Assembly (NCBI RefSeq): GCF_007786235.1
Contig: NZ_VNFK01000013.1
Location: 62,001-126,000 of the forward strand
DNA: 64,000 bases
Reading direction: 5' to 3'
DNA from: Paenarthrobacter nitroguajacolicus
Lineage (GTDB): Bacteria > Actinomycetota > Actinomycetes > Actinomycetales > Micrococcaceae
Part shown: positions 1 to 8,211 of the stretch, piece by piece
Layout of the letters: the number at the start of each line of letters is the position of its first letter
Numbering within the stretch: the stretch's first letter is position 1
Position numbers and translations under genes: made by a program
Notes under the pieces: generated by a model
Database searches by the model: none
What the model saw: only the letters and a program-made list of their open reading frames with translations
Told to the model about the DNA's origin: nothing

Positions 1-2
1 CC

Positions 3-476
3 CTGATCAACTACCTGTCGGCACCCTTCGGCACTGTGGAGTACATGCAGAAGAACTTCGGCGAACTCGGCCAGGACTACACCGTGGACGCCTCGGGCAA
101 CCCGGCACGAACCGAGACGGGTACCACCAATGCGCCCGGCCTGGTATCGGCGCTGAACATCATGTCCAGTCCGGAGAACGTCATCTTCAACCCCGGTTTC
201 GACGACGACACCCGCTACGTCAGCCAGCAGGAGGAGAAACTCCTCGAGTTCGCCTGGCGCAATCCCACCAACGGTTCCTACTCGGACACCAACGCCAAGG
301 TGGGTGCCAAGATCACCAAGCAGTTGCGGGACAAGGTGGTGGATATCATCACCGGCCGCGCCAAGATCGACGAGCTCAAGGATGCGGTCAAGCGCTGGAA
401 GAGCGAAGGCGGCGACAAGATGCGCGATGAGTACCAGGCCGCGTTGGACCCCAACGTGCCGGTATTCAGGAGCTAG
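3..476 (+). CDS. ABC transporter sugar-binding lipoprotein, C-terminal part
   Basis: The frame is open from the first bases of the window, so the N-terminus with its signal peptide lies outside; 157 C-terminal residues are present. The text (INYLSAPFGTVEYMQKNFG, then YVSQQEEKLLEFAWRNPTNG) resembles the end of family-1 extracellular solute-binding proteins of the large LipO type. In this family the protein captures a sugar or oligosaccharide outside the membrane and delivers it to an ABC permease. A LacI regulator and a Gfo/Idh/MocA dehydrogenase follow directly, so the cluster probably imports and oxidises a sugar or polyol. The substrate cannot be read from this fragment, and the permease genes must lie upstream of the window. 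Confidence 0.75.
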   Translation: MINYLSAPFGTVEYMQKNFGELGQDYTVDASGNPARTETGTTNAPGLVSALNIMSSPENVIFNPGFDDDTRYVSQQEEKLLEFAWRNPTNGSYSDTNAKVGAKITKQLRDKVVDIITGRAKIDELKDAVKRWKSEGGDKMRDEYQAALDPNVPVFRS

Positions 477-530
477 CCTCAAACCAACACCGAACCGACG
501 CGCAAACAAAGATCACCAGCAGGGGGAATC

Positions 531-1583
531 ATGGCAAAAGCGAGCAGCACCGGAGTACGGCCCACCATCCGAATGGTGGCCGAACTGGCCGGCGTCTCCA
601 CCGCCACTGTTTCCTACGTGTTGTCGGGGCGGCGGGGCGATGGCGGACCGGGCGTTTCGGATCCGACGGCGGAGAAGGTGAAGGCAGCTGCGGAGCGGCT
701 TGGCTACCGCCCCAACCAGGCGGCCCGTGCCATCAGGACGGGACGCACCAACACAGTGATCCTCTCGCTGACCATGCTGTCCGATCCGTGGTCCCTGTCC
801 GTCATCGAGGCTGTGCAAAGGGCGGCGGTCCCGCTGGGGATCACACCGATGATCCTCGGCGACGCCGACTGGGTGAAAGTGCTCGGTACACACAACGCAG
901 ATGCCGTGTTCGTCGATGCCGTCCGGCCTGAGCAGCGGGACGCGCTGCGCAAGTTGGCCGAACATGGAACCACGCTGGTGGTCTTTGATGAGGAGGTGGA
1001 AGCGGAGGGCTTCGATGTCATCCGTTCCATCGCCGGGCCGGGCTGCCGCATGGCCGTGGAGCACCTGCTCCACGGCCACCGGCAGGTCGCTTGCCTGACG
1101 CCGGCAACAGCTGCAGGCACCTCCGGTGGGACTCGTTACCGGGCTTACTCCGACGCCTTGGCCAACGCCGGCATTCCGGAGCGGGACGATTACGTGGGGC
1201 TGTTCGACGGCACCAGCGCCGGGGCCTACGCGGCTGCCACCCGGCTGCTCAGCATGCAGGACCGGCCCACCGCCATATATGCCACCACGGATTACGCCGC
1301 GGTCAGTGCCATCAACGCCGCTCAACGGCTGGGGCTTGCTGTTGGCACCGACGTGGACATCATCGGTGTGGGCAACACCGTGGAAGGTGAGCGGATGTCA
1401 CCTTCCCTCAGCACCGTGGGTCCCGTGGACTTCTTCGACAAGCTCTCCCGGTTGCTCCTGCGGCGGGCAACCGCCCAGTCCACCCCGGACTCGGCAACCG
1501 GCCCCACCGTCCTCGACTTCCCGTGGCACTTGTTCGTGCGCGAATCGGCGCCCCACCGCAGCGCCGCAACCAGACTTTACTAA
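531..1583 (+). CDS. LacI family transcriptional regulator
   Basis: 350 residues. The N-terminus carries the LacI helix-turn-helix (TIRMVAELAGVSTATVSYVL) and the hinge region (RLGYRPNQAARAIRTGRT). The rest has the periplasmic-binding-protein fold that senses a sugar effector. The stretch GVSTATVSYVLSG is the recognition helix region. The start is supported by AGGGGG about six bases upstream. The gene lies 54 bp after the sugar-binding lipoprotein gene and 26 bp before the oxidoreductase gene, so it probably regulates this sugar cluster locally. The family is established; the effector and operator are not identified. Confidence 0.92.
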   Translation: MAKASSTGVRPTIRMVAELAGVSTATVSYVLSGRRGDGGPGVSDPTAEKVKAAAERLGYRPNQAARAIRTGRTNTVILSLTMLSDPWSLSVIEAVQRAAVPLGITPMILGDADWVKVLGTHNADAVFVDAVRPEQRDALRKLAEHGTTLVVFDEEVEAEGFDVIRSIAGPGCRMAVEHLLHGHRQVACLTPATAAGTSGGTRYRAYSDALANAGIPERDDYVGLFDGTSAGAYAAATRLLSMQDRPTAIYATTDYAAVSAINAAQRLGLAVGTDVDIIGVGNTVEGERMSPSLSTVGPVDFFDKLSRLLLRRATAQSTPDSATGPTVLDFPWHLFVRESAPHRSAATRLY

Positions 1584-1609
1584 GAATCAGCAGAAGGAAA
1601 TTGCACATC

Positions 1610-2794
1610 ATGGAAAAGGATTTGAAGGTCGGCATCGTGGGATTCGGCCTGCGGTCGGGTTTGTGGAGACACGCCCACAAGCCGGGCCAGGGCTCGGAGG
1701 TCGCGATCGTCTGTGACCTGAGTGAACGCGGCCGGGCCGACGCCGCCGAACGTATCCCATCGGCCCGGATTACGGACAATATCGAGGAACTGCTCGCCAG
1801 CGGCCTCGACGCCGTACTGGTCCTGACCCCCGACAACCAGCACGCCGCCGTCGCGGTCCAGACGCTCAAGGCGGGTATCCCCACCTTCTGCGAAAAGCCG
1901 CTCGACATCACGGTGGAAGCTGCAGACCAGATCCTGAAGACCGCCTACGAAACCGGCACGCGCTTGTACGTGGGCCACAACATGCGTCACATGCCGGTGG
2001 TGGTGCAGATGCGCCAACTCATCGAGGAAGGCCGGATCGGTGAGGTCAAGGCGGTCTGGTGCCGCCACTTCGTGGGCCACGGCGGTGACTACTACTTCAA
2101 GGACTGGCACGCGCAGCGCGCCAATGTCACCTCCCTGCTCCTCCAAAAAGGTGCGCACGACATCGACGTGATCCACTGGCTCGCCGGTGGTTACACCAAG
2201 CGGGTTGCCGCCGTCGGCGATCTTGCGGTCTATGGTGACGTCGCCAACCGCGCTGATAACACGGGCAAGCGCATGGGGGACTGGTTCTCGCTGGACAATT
2301 GGCCGCCAACCGAGCAGAAGGACCTGGCTGAGGTGATTGACGTCGAGGACATCTCCATGATGAACATGGTCCTGGACAACGGTGTGCTGGCCTCCTATCA
2401 GCAGTGCCACTTCACGCCGGACTACTGGCGGAATTACACCGTCATCGGCACCAAGGGCCGGATCGAGAACCTGGGCGACGGCCCCGGGGAGACCATCAAT
2501 GTGTGGACCAGTCGGACGTCGGGATATGCGGCGCCGGACGAGGTCATCACTATCCAGGACGGCGAAGGCGGCCACGGCGGCGCCGACCCGCGCCTGATCG
2601 AGGAATTCCTCCGCTTCGCGTCGGAGGGCGGCCCAACGCAGACCAGTCCCATAGCTGCACGGCAGGCAGTAGTGGCAGGCATCCTCGCGGCTGAATCGCT
2701 GCGCGGCGACGGCTCAGCGCGAGAGGTCCCGGAGCTTCCGGCCGAGCTGGTGGCCTACTTCGACGCCGGCCAGCCCGCCTTGGTTCGCGACTGA
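1610..2794 (+). CDS. Gfo/Idh/MocA family oxidoreductase
   Basis: 394 residues from an ATG preceded by AGAAGGAAA. The N-terminal Rossmann fold begins VGIVGFGLRSG, a glycine-rich NAD(P) site. The family's EKP motif is present (FCEKPLDITVEAAD), and the C-terminal sheet domain contains GAHDIDVIHWL, where the histidine region contacts substrate. Family members oxidise the hydroxyl of sugars or inositols, often after ABC import. A longer frame extends upstream into the LacI gene, but that start has no ribosome-binding site. The gene ends at a strong hairpin inside the convergent LysR gene. The exact sugar is unknown. Confidence 0.9.
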   Translation: MEKDLKVGIVGFGLRSGLWRHAHKPGQGSEVAIVCDLSERGRADAAERIPSARITDNIEELLASGLDAVLVLTPDNQHAAVAVQTLKAGIPTFCEKPLDITVEAADQILKTAYETGTRLYVGHNMRHMPVVVQMRQLIEEGRIGEVKAVWCRHFVGHGGDYYFKDWHAQRANVTSLLLQKGAHDIDVIHWLAGGYTKRVAAVGDLAVYGDVANRADNTGKRMGDWFSLDNWPPTEQKDLAEVIDVEDISMMNMVLDNGVLASYQQCHFTPDYWRNYTVIGTKGRIENLGDGPGETINVWTSRTSGYAAPDEVITIQDGEGGHGGADPRLIEEFLRFASEGGPTQTSPIAARQAVVAGILAAESLRGDGSAREVPELPAELVAYFDAGQPALVRD

Positions 2795-2795
2795 C

Positions 2796-3713
2796 CTAGT
2801 GGGGTGAGGAAAGCCCGGTCATGACGGTGTGAAGTGACTCGCACACCGTCATGACCGATTTTCGTTTCAGCGTTTCCGGGCGGGCCAGGATGTCGATCTT
2901 GCGCACGGAGTTCACTCCTGACAGCGGACGCAGCACCACGCCCGCGTCCAGCACCCTGCGCGCCGTGAAGCGCGGGAGGAGGCCGATCGCGCCGCCCGCC
3001 GAGACGAGTGCGGCAACCGTTGAGTAGTCGTTGATCCGGTGCAGCACTTCCGCCGGTCGCCCGCTCACAGCCACGACGGCGGCCAGGACGTCCGCGGGGG
3101 AGTAGCCGTCACGGCTGGTCACCCAGGGTTCATCCACGACGTCGGACGGCTCCAGTTCGCGGCGGGCTGCGAGCGGGTGATCCGCCGGCAAGGCGATGTC
3201 CAGCGGCTCGTCGGCCAGCGGAATCACCGCAACCTTGTCTTCCGGCCATTGCGGGCTGTTGTCCATGCGGTGCGCCAGCACCAGGTCGTACCGAGCCGCC
3301 AACCCCGGGAAATCCTCCTGGGCCACATCCTCGTCGGACAGGCGCAGGCGAGGCGACCTCCCGCCGTCGGACGCCAGCAACGCTGCCAGCGGCGCGAACA
3401 GCGCCTGCCCGGCACTGTGGAAGGCGCTCACGCTGACCGGCGCGTCGGGAGCATCGTGATACGCGCCGATCGCTGCCCGAGCATCTGCCATGGCATTCAC
3501 GACGGCGGCACCCGCCTCGGCCAGCACGCGACCCGCGTCGGTCAGCACCAGGGAGCGGCCCTCCTTGCGCGTCAGGGGCACATCCACGGACTTCTGCAGC
3601 AGGGCGAGCTGTTGCGAAACGGCCGACGGCGTCACCATCAAGGTCTCGGCGACCGCCTTGACGCTGCCCAGGTCGCCGAGTTCCCGGAGCATCTGCAGCT
3701 GATGAATTTCCAT
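2796..3713 (-). CDS. LysR family transcriptional regulator, divergent from tdh-kbl
   Basis: 305 residues. The N-terminal winged helix is typical of LysR ([20 protein letters not shown], then [13 protein letters not shown]), and a substrate-binding domain follows. The ATG is preceded by AGGA at good spacing; a TTG two codons upstream is possible but less likely. The gene is divergent from tdh-kbl, the usual arrangement when a LysR protein controls its neighbour, so it probably regulates threonine breakdown. Its last 20 codons contain a near-perfect inverted repeat that also looks like the terminator of the facing oxidoreductase gene. The C-terminus therefore reads as a palindrome-encoded repeat (VMTV...HTVMT). 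Confidence 0.88.
   Translation of the reverse strand: MEIHQLQMLRELGDLGSVKAVAETLMVTPSAVSQQLALLQKSVDVPLTRKEGRSLVLTDAGRVLAEAGAAVVNAMADARAAIGAYHDAPDAPVSVSAFHSAGQALFAPLAALLASDGGRSPRLRLSDEDVAQEDFPGLAARYDLVLAHRMDNSPQWPEDKVAVIPLADEPLDIALPADHPLAARRELEPSDVVDEPWVTSRDGYSPADVLAAVVAVSGRPAEVLHRINDYSTVAALVSAGGAIGLLPRFTARRVLDAGVVLRPLSGVNSVRKIDILARPETLKRKSVMTVCESLHTVMTGLSSPH
2816..2857 (+). terminator. Intrinsic terminator of the oxidoreductase gene, inside the LysR coding end
   Basis: A perfect 16-bp stem (CGGTCATGACGGTGTG and its complement) encloses a 10-base loop. On the plus strand it is followed by ATTTTCGTTT. It lies wholly within the 3' coding part of the convergent LysR gene. The minus strand has no T-run after the stem, so the plus-strand gene is the likely user. 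Confidence 0.65.
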
Positions 3714-3722
3714 TAGCAAATC

Positions 3723-3765
3723 CTAAATCGTTGATTGAGAAGAATCTAGTTGTGCTAAATCGTTG
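3723..3765. promoter_or_regulatory. Direct repeat in the LysR/tdh divergent promoter region
   Basis: The 11-mer CTAAATCGTTG occurs twice, at 3723-3733 and 3755-3765. The copies are 32 bp apart, about three helical turns, between the divergent starts of the LysR gene and tdh. LysR regulators commonly bind extended sites in such regions, so this is a candidate operator. The link to LysR is inference. Confidence 0.4.
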
Positions 3766-3820
3766 CCGGGGCTTCAATGGACTCAGCAGCAGTGAAGCAG
3801 CCCCAGCAGTGAGGAATCCC

Positions 3821-4867
3821 ATGAAGGCTCTCTACAAATCCAGACCGCACGCAGGGTTCGAACTCGTTGACCGTCCCGAGCCCGAAGCCGGCGCCAGCGA
3901 CGTCAAGATCCGTGTGATGACCACAGGCATTTGCGGTACCGATCTCCACATCCAGAGCTGGGACGCCTGGGCGCAAAGCATCATCGAAACGCCTTTGATC
4001 GCAGGCCACGAGTTCTACGGTGAAGTGGTGGAAATCGGCGAGGATGTCCGAGACGTCAAAGTGGGGGACCGCGTCTCCGGCGAGGGCCACGTGGTGTGCG
4101 GGATCTGCCGCAACTGCCGGGCCGGACGCCGCCAGATGTGCATCCACACTGTCTCTGTTGGCGTGCAGCGCGATGGCGCGTTCGCCGAATACGTCGTGAT
4201 CCCGGAGACGAACGTCTGGGTCCACCACGATGAATCGGTCACCCCTGAGCTCGGCGCCATCTTCGACCCCTTTGGCAACGCCGTCCACACCGCCCTGAGC
4301 TTCCCGCTGGTCGGCGAAGACGTTCTCATCACAGGAGCTGGCCCCATCGGGCTGATGGCCATCGCTGTGGCCCGACACGCCGGTGCACGCAAGATCGCCA
4401 TCACCGACGTCTCCGCGCCCCGGCTGGAACTCGCCCGCCGGATGGGCGTGGACCTCGCCGTCGACGTTTCCAAGATGCGCGTCCGCGAGGCACAGCAGGA
4501 ACTCGGGATGCGCGAAGGCTTTGATATCGGTCTTGAAATGTCGGGACACCCCACGGCACTGCCTGAGATGATCGACAACATGAACCACGGCGGACGCATC
4601 GCCATGCTCGGCCTTCCCAGCCAGTCCATCGACATCGATTGGGGCAAGGTAGTCACCCACATGCTCACGCTCAAGGGCATCTACGGCCGCGAGATGTTCG
4701 AGACCTGGTACGCCATGAGCGCCATGCTGTCCTCCAACCCCGTGCTCCACCGCAGCATTTCCGCCGTCGTGACCGACAAGCTGTCCGCAGCTGACTGGGA
4801 AAAGGGCTTCGAGATTGCCCGCAACGGCACCGGCGGCAAAGTGGTCCTGGACTGGACCGAACTGTAA
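3821..4867 (+). CDS. tdh: L-threonine 3-dehydrogenase
   Basis: 348 residues. A zinc-dependent medium-chain dehydrogenase that oxidises L-threonine to 2-amino-3-oxobutyrate with NAD. Visible features are the catalytic zinc site (GICGTDLH and AGHEFYGE), a four-cysteine structural zinc site ([15 protein letters not shown]) and the nucleotide-binding [13 protein letters not shown]. The ATG has GAGG six bases upstream. A longer frame starts 90 bases earlier, but its extra N-terminus does not look like the family. The next gene is kbl, 46 bp away, giving the classic two-step threonine-to-glycine pathway. The length matches the Escherichia coli enzyme. Confidence 0.95.
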   Translation: MKALYKSRPHAGFELVDRPEPEAGASDVKIRVMTTGICGTDLHIQSWDAWAQSIIETPLIAGHEFYGEVVEIGEDVRDVKVGDRVSGEGHVVCGICRNCRAGRRQMCIHTVSVGVQRDGAFAEYVVIPETNVWVHHDESVTPELGAIFDPFGNAVHTALSFPLVGEDVLITGAGPIGLMAIAVARHAGARKIAITDVSAPRLELARRMGVDLAVDVSKMRVREAQQELGMREGFDIGLEMSGHPTALPEMIDNMNHGGRIAMLGLPSQSIDIDWGKVVTHMLTLKGIYGREMFETWYAMSAMLSSNPVLHRSISAVVTDKLSAADWEKGFEIARNGTGGKVVLDWTEL

Positions 4868-4913
4868 ACCGGACCGAACCGCCACCCGGACCGCCAAAGA
4901 CTTAGGAGCACCC

Positions 4914-6107
4914 ATGTACTCAGCCATCAAAGACCAACTGCAGGGCGAACTGGACGAGATCCGCACCGCCGGCCTCTTCAAGACCGAACGCCACATCGAT
5001 TCCCCGCAGGCAAGCCACATCGCCGCAGGACAGCTCGGCCAGCCGGCCAACAAGGTCCTGAACTTCTGCGCCAACAACTACCTTGGCCTGGCCGACCACC
5101 CGGACATCATCGCCGCCGCCAAGTCCGCCATGGACGAGCGCGGCTTCGGCATGGCCTCCGTGCGCTTCATCTGCGGCACGCAGGATCTCCACCTGGAGCT
5201 CGAAGCCCGCGTCTCGAAGTTCCTCGGCACGGAGGACACCATCCTGTTCTCCAGCTGCTTCGACGCCAACGGCGGTGTCTTCGAGTCCCTGTTCGGCCCC
5301 GAGGACGCCATCATCTCGGACTCGCTGAACCATGCGTCCATCATCGACGGCATCCGCCTGAGCAAGGCCAAGCGGTTCCGCTACGCCAACCAGGACATGG
5401 CAGACCTTGAAGCCAAGCTCGTTGAAGCCCAGGGTTCACGCCGCAAGATCATCGTCACCGATGGCGTGTTTTCCATGGACGGCTACCTTGCACCGCTGGA
5501 GGCCATCTGCGACCTCGCCGAGAAGCACGACGCCTTGGTCATGGTGGACGACTCCCACGCCGTCGGTTTCATGGGGCCCACCGGTGCCGGCACGCCCGAG
5601 CACGCCGGTGTCTCCGAGCGTGTCGACATCTACACGGGAACCTTCGGCAAGGCCCTCGGCGGGGCTTCGGGCGGATACGTTTCCGGCCGCGGCGAAATCG
5701 TCGCCATGCTGCGCCAAAAAGCCCGCCCGTACCTGTTCTCCAACTCCCTCGCCCCGGCCATCGTTGCGGCCACCATCAAGGCGATCGAGCTGGTTCAGGA
5801 GTCGGGCGAACTCCGCACGCGTCTCTTCGAGAACGCTGCGCTGTTCCGCCGCCGCATGAGCGAGGAAGGCTTTGAACTCCTCGATGGCGAACACGCCATC
5901 ATCCCTGTCATGTTCGGCGACGCCGTGGTGGCCGCCAAGGTGGCCGACGAAATGCTCAACAACGGCGTCTTCGTAACCGCGTTCAGCTTCCCCGTAGTGC
6001 CGAAGGGCGTGGCCCGGATCCGCGTGCAGCTTTCCGCCGCGCACAGCGCTGACGACGTCGAAGCGTGCGTTCAGGCGTTCGTCAAGAGTCGCGCCGCCGT
6101 CGCCTGA
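4914..6107 (+). CDS. kbl: Glycine C-acetyltransferase (2-amino-3-ketobutyrate CoA ligase)
   Basis: 397 residues. A PLP enzyme of the alpha-oxoamine synthase family that cleaves 2-amino-3-oxobutyrate with CoA to glycine and acetyl-CoA, the step after tdh. The lysine that binds PLP is in [31 protein letters not shown] and [13 protein letters not shown] are family signatures. The start ATG follows TAGGAG at good spacing. The gene is co-oriented with tdh and presumably co-transcribed. It is followed by tandem 32-bp repeats and a hairpin. Confidence 0.95.
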   Translation: MYSAIKDQLQGELDEIRTAGLFKTERHIDSPQASHIAAGQLGQPANKVLNFCANNYLGLADHPDIIAAAKSAMDERGFGMASVRFICGTQDLHLELEARVSKFLGTEDTILFSSCFDANGGVFESLFGPEDAIISDSLNHASIIDGIRLSKAKRFRYANQDMADLEAKLVEAQGSRRKIIVTDGVFSMDGYLAPLEAICDLAEKHDALVMVDDSHAVGFMGPTGAGTPEHAGVSERVDIYTGTFGKALGGASGGYVSGRGEIVAMLRQKARPYLFSNSLAPAIVAATIKAIELVQESGELRTRLFENAALFRRRMSEEGFELLDGEHAIIPVMFGDAVVAAKVADEMLNNGVFVTAFSFPVVPKGVARIRVQLSAAHSADDVEACVQAFVKSRAAVA

Positions 6108-6108
6108 C

Positions 6109-6192
6109 GCTCTCTCGCTTCCCGCGGGTTTCCGGCCGATGCTCTCTCACTTCCCGCGGGTTTCCGGCCGATGCTCTCTCACTTTCTTCACG
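6109..6192. repeat. 32-bp tandem repeat with GCTCTCTCRC core, locus A
   Basis: Two units of 32 bp (6109-6140 and 6141-6172) differ at a single base. A third copy begins at 6173 but diverges after about 12 bases into a hairpin. Each unit starts GCTCTCTC(G/A)CTT, continues through CCCGCGGGTTTCC and ends GGCCGAT. The array starts one base after the kbl stop codon. The same core with the same 32-bp period recurs near 7.0 kb (opposite strand) and 60.7 kb. Confidence 0.85.
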
Positions 6193-6210
6193 AAAGCGAG
6201 AGCATCGGCC
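6166..6210. terminator. Bidirectional hairpin between kbl and the convergent ATPase gene
   Basis: GGCCGATGCTCTC at 6166-6178 pairs with GAGAGCATCGGCC at 6198-6210, and an inner CTTTC/GAAAG helix extends the stem around a TTCAC loop. It sits exactly between two convergent genes and uses the third copy of the 32-bp repeat as its left arm. No long T-run follows. Confidence 0.6.
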
Positions 6211-6927
6211 TATAGGTGCCGAACGTACCTTTCCGGGGAGTCCAGGAATGATCGCCAGTTGGTGATCAGATCCAGTTCGGCCCATTGCCTGGGACGTAGG
6301 CCCCACTCTCCGACTTCAAGTATTTGGGCGCCCGGAAGTGCGGCAAGAAGTGGCGAGTGAGTGGACATGATGACATGGGACTTGCCTCCAACCAGCAACT
6401 CCTTGAGGACAGACAGCAGGCTGAGGCAGCCGTTGAAGGACAAGGCCGATTCCGGCTCATCCAAGACCCATAGCCCGGGTCCACGGAACCGGTCGACGGC
6501 GAGTTCAAGGAACGATTCGCCATGGGACATGTCGTGGAAGGGCAGGTCGCCGTACCTGCTGGGGTTCTTCTCCAAATAGGTGAAGAAGCCATGCATCGTC
6601 TCGGCGCGGAGGAAGTAGCCTCGCCGGCTGCTGCCCGCGTTGCGGATCAGTTGCAGATGGCTGCCCAATTCGGATTCAGTGGACCTTGTGGTGTGCCGGG
6701 CCCCTGTTGATCCGCCCTCAGGAGACAAACCGTAGGCCAAGGCGATGGCTTCAACCACTGTGGACTTACCCGGAGCCGTTTTCGCCCACGAGGATGGTTG
6801 CAGGCGTCAGATCCAGGCCGTGTTCCAGGAGTTGCGTGACGGGGGGAAGGTTGGCCGGCCATTGGGTACGGTCCAGCGCGTTGGTGGGACCTTCTGCCAC
6901 TCGTCGGATCGGATGGTTGAGGTGCAT
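6210..6927 (-). pseudogene. AAA-type ATPase broken by a frameshift in the Walker A motif
   Basis: The upstream part starts at 6927 (MHLNHPIRRVAEGPTNALDR) and reads to LVGENGSG at about 6767, where a stop follows at once. One base later in register, the sequence continues KSTVVEAIALAYGLSPEGG and runs to 6210 with the remaining ATPase motifs: SHGESFLELAVDRF (signature-like), GLWVLDEPESALS (Walker B) and HVIMSTHSPLLAA (switch). A single extra base in GGCTCCGGGTAAG separates the halves, exactly inside GENGSGKST. The joined product would be about 238 residues, like small stand-alone predicted ATPases of the ABC/SMC-like class. Either the gene is inactive, the base is a sequencing error, or the ribosome shifts frame. 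Its role is unknown. Confidence 0.75.
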
Positions 6928-6990
6928 GCCGTCATTGTTGCAGCCCCGGCCGACGTTGACCCTGCCCGGACCAGCACACCTCGCGACGGT

Positions 6991-7054
6991 GGGATGTGAG
7001 AGAGGGAGTGGGTTTAAGGGATGGGATGTGAGAGAGGGAGTGGGTTTAAGGGGC
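6991..7054. repeat. 32-bp tandem repeat with TGAGAGAG core, locus B
   Basis: Two units at 6991-7022 and 7023-7054 are almost identical; each begins GGGATGTGAGAGAGGGAG and runs through TGGGTTTAAGGG. The core is the complement of the CTCTCTCAC core at locus A, and the period is again exactly 32 bp. The array lies upstream of the frameshifted ATPase gene and of the FAD oxidoreductase gene. Confidence 0.85.
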
Positions 7055-7102
7055 GGGGTGGAAGCCTGTCCACGTTCGGCCGGCTTCTGACAGGATGGAG
7101 CC

Positions 7103-8200
7103 ATGGCTTCGAATTATGACGTGGTAATCGTTGGCGGCGGTATCGGCGGATTGTCGTTGGCGGCGGCACTGGCGGGCAAGTGCAGCGTCGCGCTCGTTGA
7201 GGCCGAGCAGTCCCTGGCTTTCCATACTTCCTCCCGCTCGGCGCGGCAGTTGATCCCCAGCTACGGTCCGGACGTGGTCCAGGAACTGACTGTTCGGACA
7301 CTGGAAATGCTGGCGGAAAGGGACGCCGACGCAGCTGAGCCAATCCTGACCCCCCGCGGCTTCATGCTGGTGGGGGACGAAGAGACTGTGCATGCCGAGG
7401 CCAGCGGCACCATGCATCCCATTACCCATGACGAAGCCATGCGTCTCTGCCCGGCCCTCAACCCAGGATCCTTTACGGCAGCAGGGCTGGATAACGGCTC
7501 CTTCGGCTGCAACGCCCCTTTGCTCCTCGAGGAACACCGGCAGACTGCGGAAGCTGCGGGAGTGGACATCATCACCGGCGCCAAGGTGCACTCGGCCCAG
7601 CGGCTGGGGAGTGGCTGGCAGGTGGGCGCCGGCACGGAAGGTTTCCAGTCCGGCGTCGTGGTTAATGCGGCCGGTGCGTGGGCCGATGAGCTGGCCGTTA
7701 TCAGCGGCGTTGAAAAGTTGGGCCTGCAACCGTACCGTCGGACAGCGGCAATCGTGAACGTGGAGAACCCGCTGACGCCGGAAACACCCATGGTATGTGC
7801 CGCTGACTATTCGTTTTACTTCCGCCCCGAGGGCAACCAGGTTTTGATCTCGCCGTCGGAAACTGTTCCGAGTGGAGCGGAGGATGCCAAGCCCTACCCG
7901 GGGGATGTAGAGAAGCTGATCCGCAACCTCAACGAGGTGACAACCATGGGCATCCGTTCTGTTGACCGCGCGTGGACTGGATTGAGAACCGAAGCTGCTG
8001 ACGGCATCCCGGTGGTGGGCTTCGACGCTGAAGCGCCGGGCTTCTTTTGGCTGGCCGGTCAAGGTGGCTATGGATTCCAGACGTCGTCAGCCATCGCGGA
8101 ACTGGCTGCGTCGCTGATCCTCGGCCACGTCACGGCGGACAGTCCGGAATCCCGGACAGCGGAGCAGCTCGCAGCCGTGCGCTGGTCCATCCGGCGCTGA
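7103..8200 (+). CDS. FAD-dependent oxidoreductase (DAO family)
   Basis: 365 residues. The N-terminus is a dinucleotide-binding fold (YDVVIVGGGIGGLSLAAAL) with the acidic residue at the end of strand 2 (ALVEAE). The C-terminus has the family's FAD-contacting end (WAGLRTEAADGIPVVGFD type, then GQGGYGFQTS). This fits the glycine/D-amino acid oxidase family, which oxidises amines or amino acids. The start has GGATGGAG upstream. hutI begins only 11 bp after the stop, so the two may be co-transcribed. The substrate cannot be deduced; an amino acid or amine derivative is a reasonable guess from the neighbour. Confidence 0.85.
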   Translation: MASNYDVVIVGGGIGGLSLAAALAGKCSVALVEAEQSLAFHTSSRSARQLIPSYGPDVVQELTVRTLEMLAERDADAAEPILTPRGFMLVGDEETVHAEASGTMHPITHDEAMRLCPALNPGSFTAAGLDNGSFGCNAPLLLEEHRQTAEAAGVDIITGAKVHSAQRLGSGWQVGAGTEGFQSGVVVNAAGAWADELAVISGVEKLGLQPYRRTAAIVNVENPLTPETPMVCAADYSFYFRPEGNQVLISPSETVPSGAEDAKPYPGDVEKLIRNLNEVTTMGIRSVDRAWTGLRTEAADGIPVVGFDAEAPGFFWLAGQGGYGFQTSSAIAELAASLILGHVTADSPESRTAEQLAAVRWSIRR

Positions 8201-8211
8201 ACAATAGGGTC

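Noticed and set aside
1523-1609. Longer N-terminus for the Gfo/Idh/MocA protein.
   Set aside because: The extension overlaps the LacI gene and lacks a binding site; the ATG at 1610 starts the Rossmann fold normally.
6109-7054. Regular 32-bp repeats considered as a CRISPR array.
   Set aside because: Only two to three units per site, no spacers of constant length between identical repeats and no cas genes; the units are directly adjacent tandem copies.
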